Below are positions 62,399 through 64,000 of a DNA stretch of 64,000 bases, piece after piece. Position 1 is the stretch's first letter. The number at the start of each line of letters is the position of its first letter. Position numbers and translations under genes: made by a program. Under the pieces are notes generated by a model. It made no database searches and had not been told where the DNA came from. It worked only from the letters and a program-made list of their open reading frames with translations. The stretch is from Trichaptum fuscoviolaceum (Eukaryota; Basidiomycota; Agaricomycetes; Hymenochaetales; Trichaptaceae), in contig CAJSYZ010000012.1 of the NCBI GenBank assembly GCA_910574455.1, forward strand, positions 1,667,317-1,731,316. The letters are read 5' to 3'.

Positions 62399-64000
62399 GT
62401 CGGGATCCCCCAGGACCCCAACATGTCTAAGGCAATCCCGAACAGAACCCGGTATACTGAAACCCGAAATCGTGACCTTGGCTAGATCCCGAAAGGATCC
62501 CCCGCTCTCTGATCCCAGAAGAACCTCTGCTTCGCCATGCATTCTCCTGCTAAGAGTTCCGCCCCGCTACGACCTCCTCGCCCCTGCTTGTCCGCGCCCA
62601 CGTCTCCTTGTCAGTCCCCCGCCTCGTCCCTGTGTCTCGATCCATCCCTAGCCCGCCTCGTCGTTCCCCCGACTCTAGGATGATCCCCCGCTCGCTCCCC
62701 GCTCCCGTCATGCTCTGTTCCCCGCTACAGCGAACCCCGTACCTCGCCATAGTCCCGAAGTCACTCACCATAGCCACAGCCATAGCCATAGCCTGCCACA
62801 GCCATAGCCATAGCCATAGCTATCCCAGACCTCGTAGGTTCTCGACTATGCCCGGATACCAGATCCCGGCCTCGCGTCCACAGTCATGAAGTGCAGTTAG
62901 GAGATTGATCCACTGCGTCCAAAGCCGACCTCTGTCTGGCCTTGAGTAAGCCAACACGACAGCGGTCAAGGATTGCTGTCCCGCAATCCTGCCCGGTCAC
63001 GAACCCTGCCCTGCGCTCGTCCTGCCACGGTGCCCTAGCTAACCCCTTCGACATCCTGTGCCTCTCGACCTGCCCTTGTTCGTCCACAGCCTGCCCCGCC
63101 AAGAATCCCGCCTCGCCGCGAACGCTGTCAAGCGTCCTCTCTGACAATCCCGCAACCCACGCTCGTTCCCGGTTGGAGTCCTGTCAAGACTCCCCCACTC
63201 GTCCAGATTGGAATCCCGCTCCTTTCCCCCGCACGATCCCAGTCGAAAACCCGCTCGTTTCCCGCCTCGCGTCCCGTCTCGAATCCCTGCGCAAATCCCC
63301 CGCAGGATTCCCGCCTTCTATCCCGCCGCGACTCCCATCGCAACCCCAGCTAAGTTCCCGCTCTGATTCTCGAAAGATTCCCGCTACGATTCCCGGTCGA
63401 AACCCGAACTCGATTCCCAGTCGAAACCCGAACTCGAAACCCGGTCGAAACCCAAACCAGATTCCCTGCATGATCCCGTCGCGAATCGCGCGAGTTTCCT
63501 GTCGTCCAAGGGAAACCCCTTAGCTTCCCCGCTCCTCGATGCTAACCTCGTCTTGAGATAGCCCCAGGTGATTGGCCTGGCCACGCACGTGCCAGCCAAC
63601 TAGTCTTGTTAGTAGCGTCCTGTCCCGGCCCGTAGACCAGATTCCCGCCACCCCGTGTGCGGGATTGATCTCATTGTCCGCGAGGACTCGAACCTCGTCC
63701 TTAGTCGCCCTGCCCCGCGCGCGCCTCGCGATTAGGCTTCGTTACGACATCGAAGCACCGGCTTCTTCGAAGTTGGTCCCTGTCGATCTCCCGCGACCCT
63801 GATCCACGCCAGAAGTTGCCTGCAACTTATCCCGAGACGATGTATGCATTACATCCGCCCCCCACGCTCGTTACCCCGCTGCCTGTGCGCCAGCTTGATA
63901 CCTCGCGCACAATTACATTCCTTTAGTTCTCTTTGTTTCACTTGACCATGCTTCACGCTCGTTCCCTTAGATCTTGCCCAGATGTCCCGCACCGAATCCC
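62399..64000 (+). mobile_element. LTR-S (+), third copy, cut by window end
   Basis: Starts TGTCGGGATCCCCC and is collinear with 48976-50640. It has the CCATAG array (62760-62825) and a shorter 24-bp minisatellite (63397-63460). It may be a solo LTR or the 5' LTR of a complete element, which would then lie to the right. The base run before it is GTAAC, the candidate TSD. Confidence 0.88.

Noticed and set aside
62399..64000. Full LTR-S retrotransposon with coding region
   Set aside because: Only the first 1.6 kb of the LTR is in the window. Whether an internal region follows cannot be seen.

Overview
The window is almost entirely transposable elements nested inside one another, from a filamentous fungus, most likely a basidiomycete (Agaricomycotina). 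That placement is inferred from Tad1-like LINEs with RNase H domains, Ty1/copia and hAT elements, a short fungal-type intron, and a captured gene fragment that reads like a basidiomycete ING protein. I see no free-standing host gene, rRNA, tRNA or CRISPR array. Near-identical repeats carry no C-to-T decay, so repeat-induced point mutation looks inactive. I use working names: LINE-A (ORF1 653 aa, ORF2 1335 aa, ends AATAAAGCC-poly(A)), LINE-B (ORF1 603 aa, ORF2 1335 aa, ends AATACAGCC-poly(A)), Copia, LARD-G (non-coding LTR element with 784-bp LTRs), LTR-S (2.4-2.5 kb LTR), hAT-P (2.2-kb hAT carrying an ING fragment) and hAT-M (580-bp hAT MITE). Left half, 1-34950: a LINE nest. A LINE-B (-) ORF1 remnant (33964-34950) holds a LINE-A (-) (31764-33963). 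That holds a LINE-B (+) split into four pieces (6553-7574, 16834-17479, 23715-24260, 30670-31763). The split LINE-B was hit by a head-to-tail LINE-A (-) pair (7575-16818), an intact full-length LINE-B (-) (17480-23699) and a full-length LINE-A (+) (24261-30656). Each of these three insertions is flanked by a 13-15 bp target-site duplication (TSD). At the left edge a LINE-A (+) (1-2069) abuts a LINE-B (+) (2070-6552), which abuts the split LINE-B. Right half, 34951-64000: a LINE-A (-) split into three (34951-36655, 37244-37631, 60010-62295) contains hAT-M (36656-37235, 8-bp TSD) and a Copia element (37632-60004, 5-bp TSD). Copia contains a LINE-A (+) fragment and two LARD-G elements in divergent orientation. 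LARD-G2 in turn contains hAT-P and two solo LTR-S in inverted orientation. A third LTR-S copy begins at 62399 and leaves the window. The reconstruction is supported by arithmetic. Removing the insertions and one TSD copy each restores the exact expected ORF length in three hosts: LINE-B ORF2 2997 nt plus a 6-nt insertion, LINE-A ORF2 4008 nt, and Copia pol 3798 nt (1265 codons). The hosts were therefore open when hit. Copia's two LTRs differ at one base in 261, so the stacked insertions are younger than a young element. The only locus with every LINE coding part intact is LINE-B at 17480-23699. The most interesting points are the Pack-type hAT with an ING fragment that keeps an intron, the roughly 5-kb inverted repeat made by two opposed solo LTRs inside a promoter-bearing element, the half-tRNA style Copia primer site, and a sequence module shared by LARD-G, hAT-P and the Copia leader.
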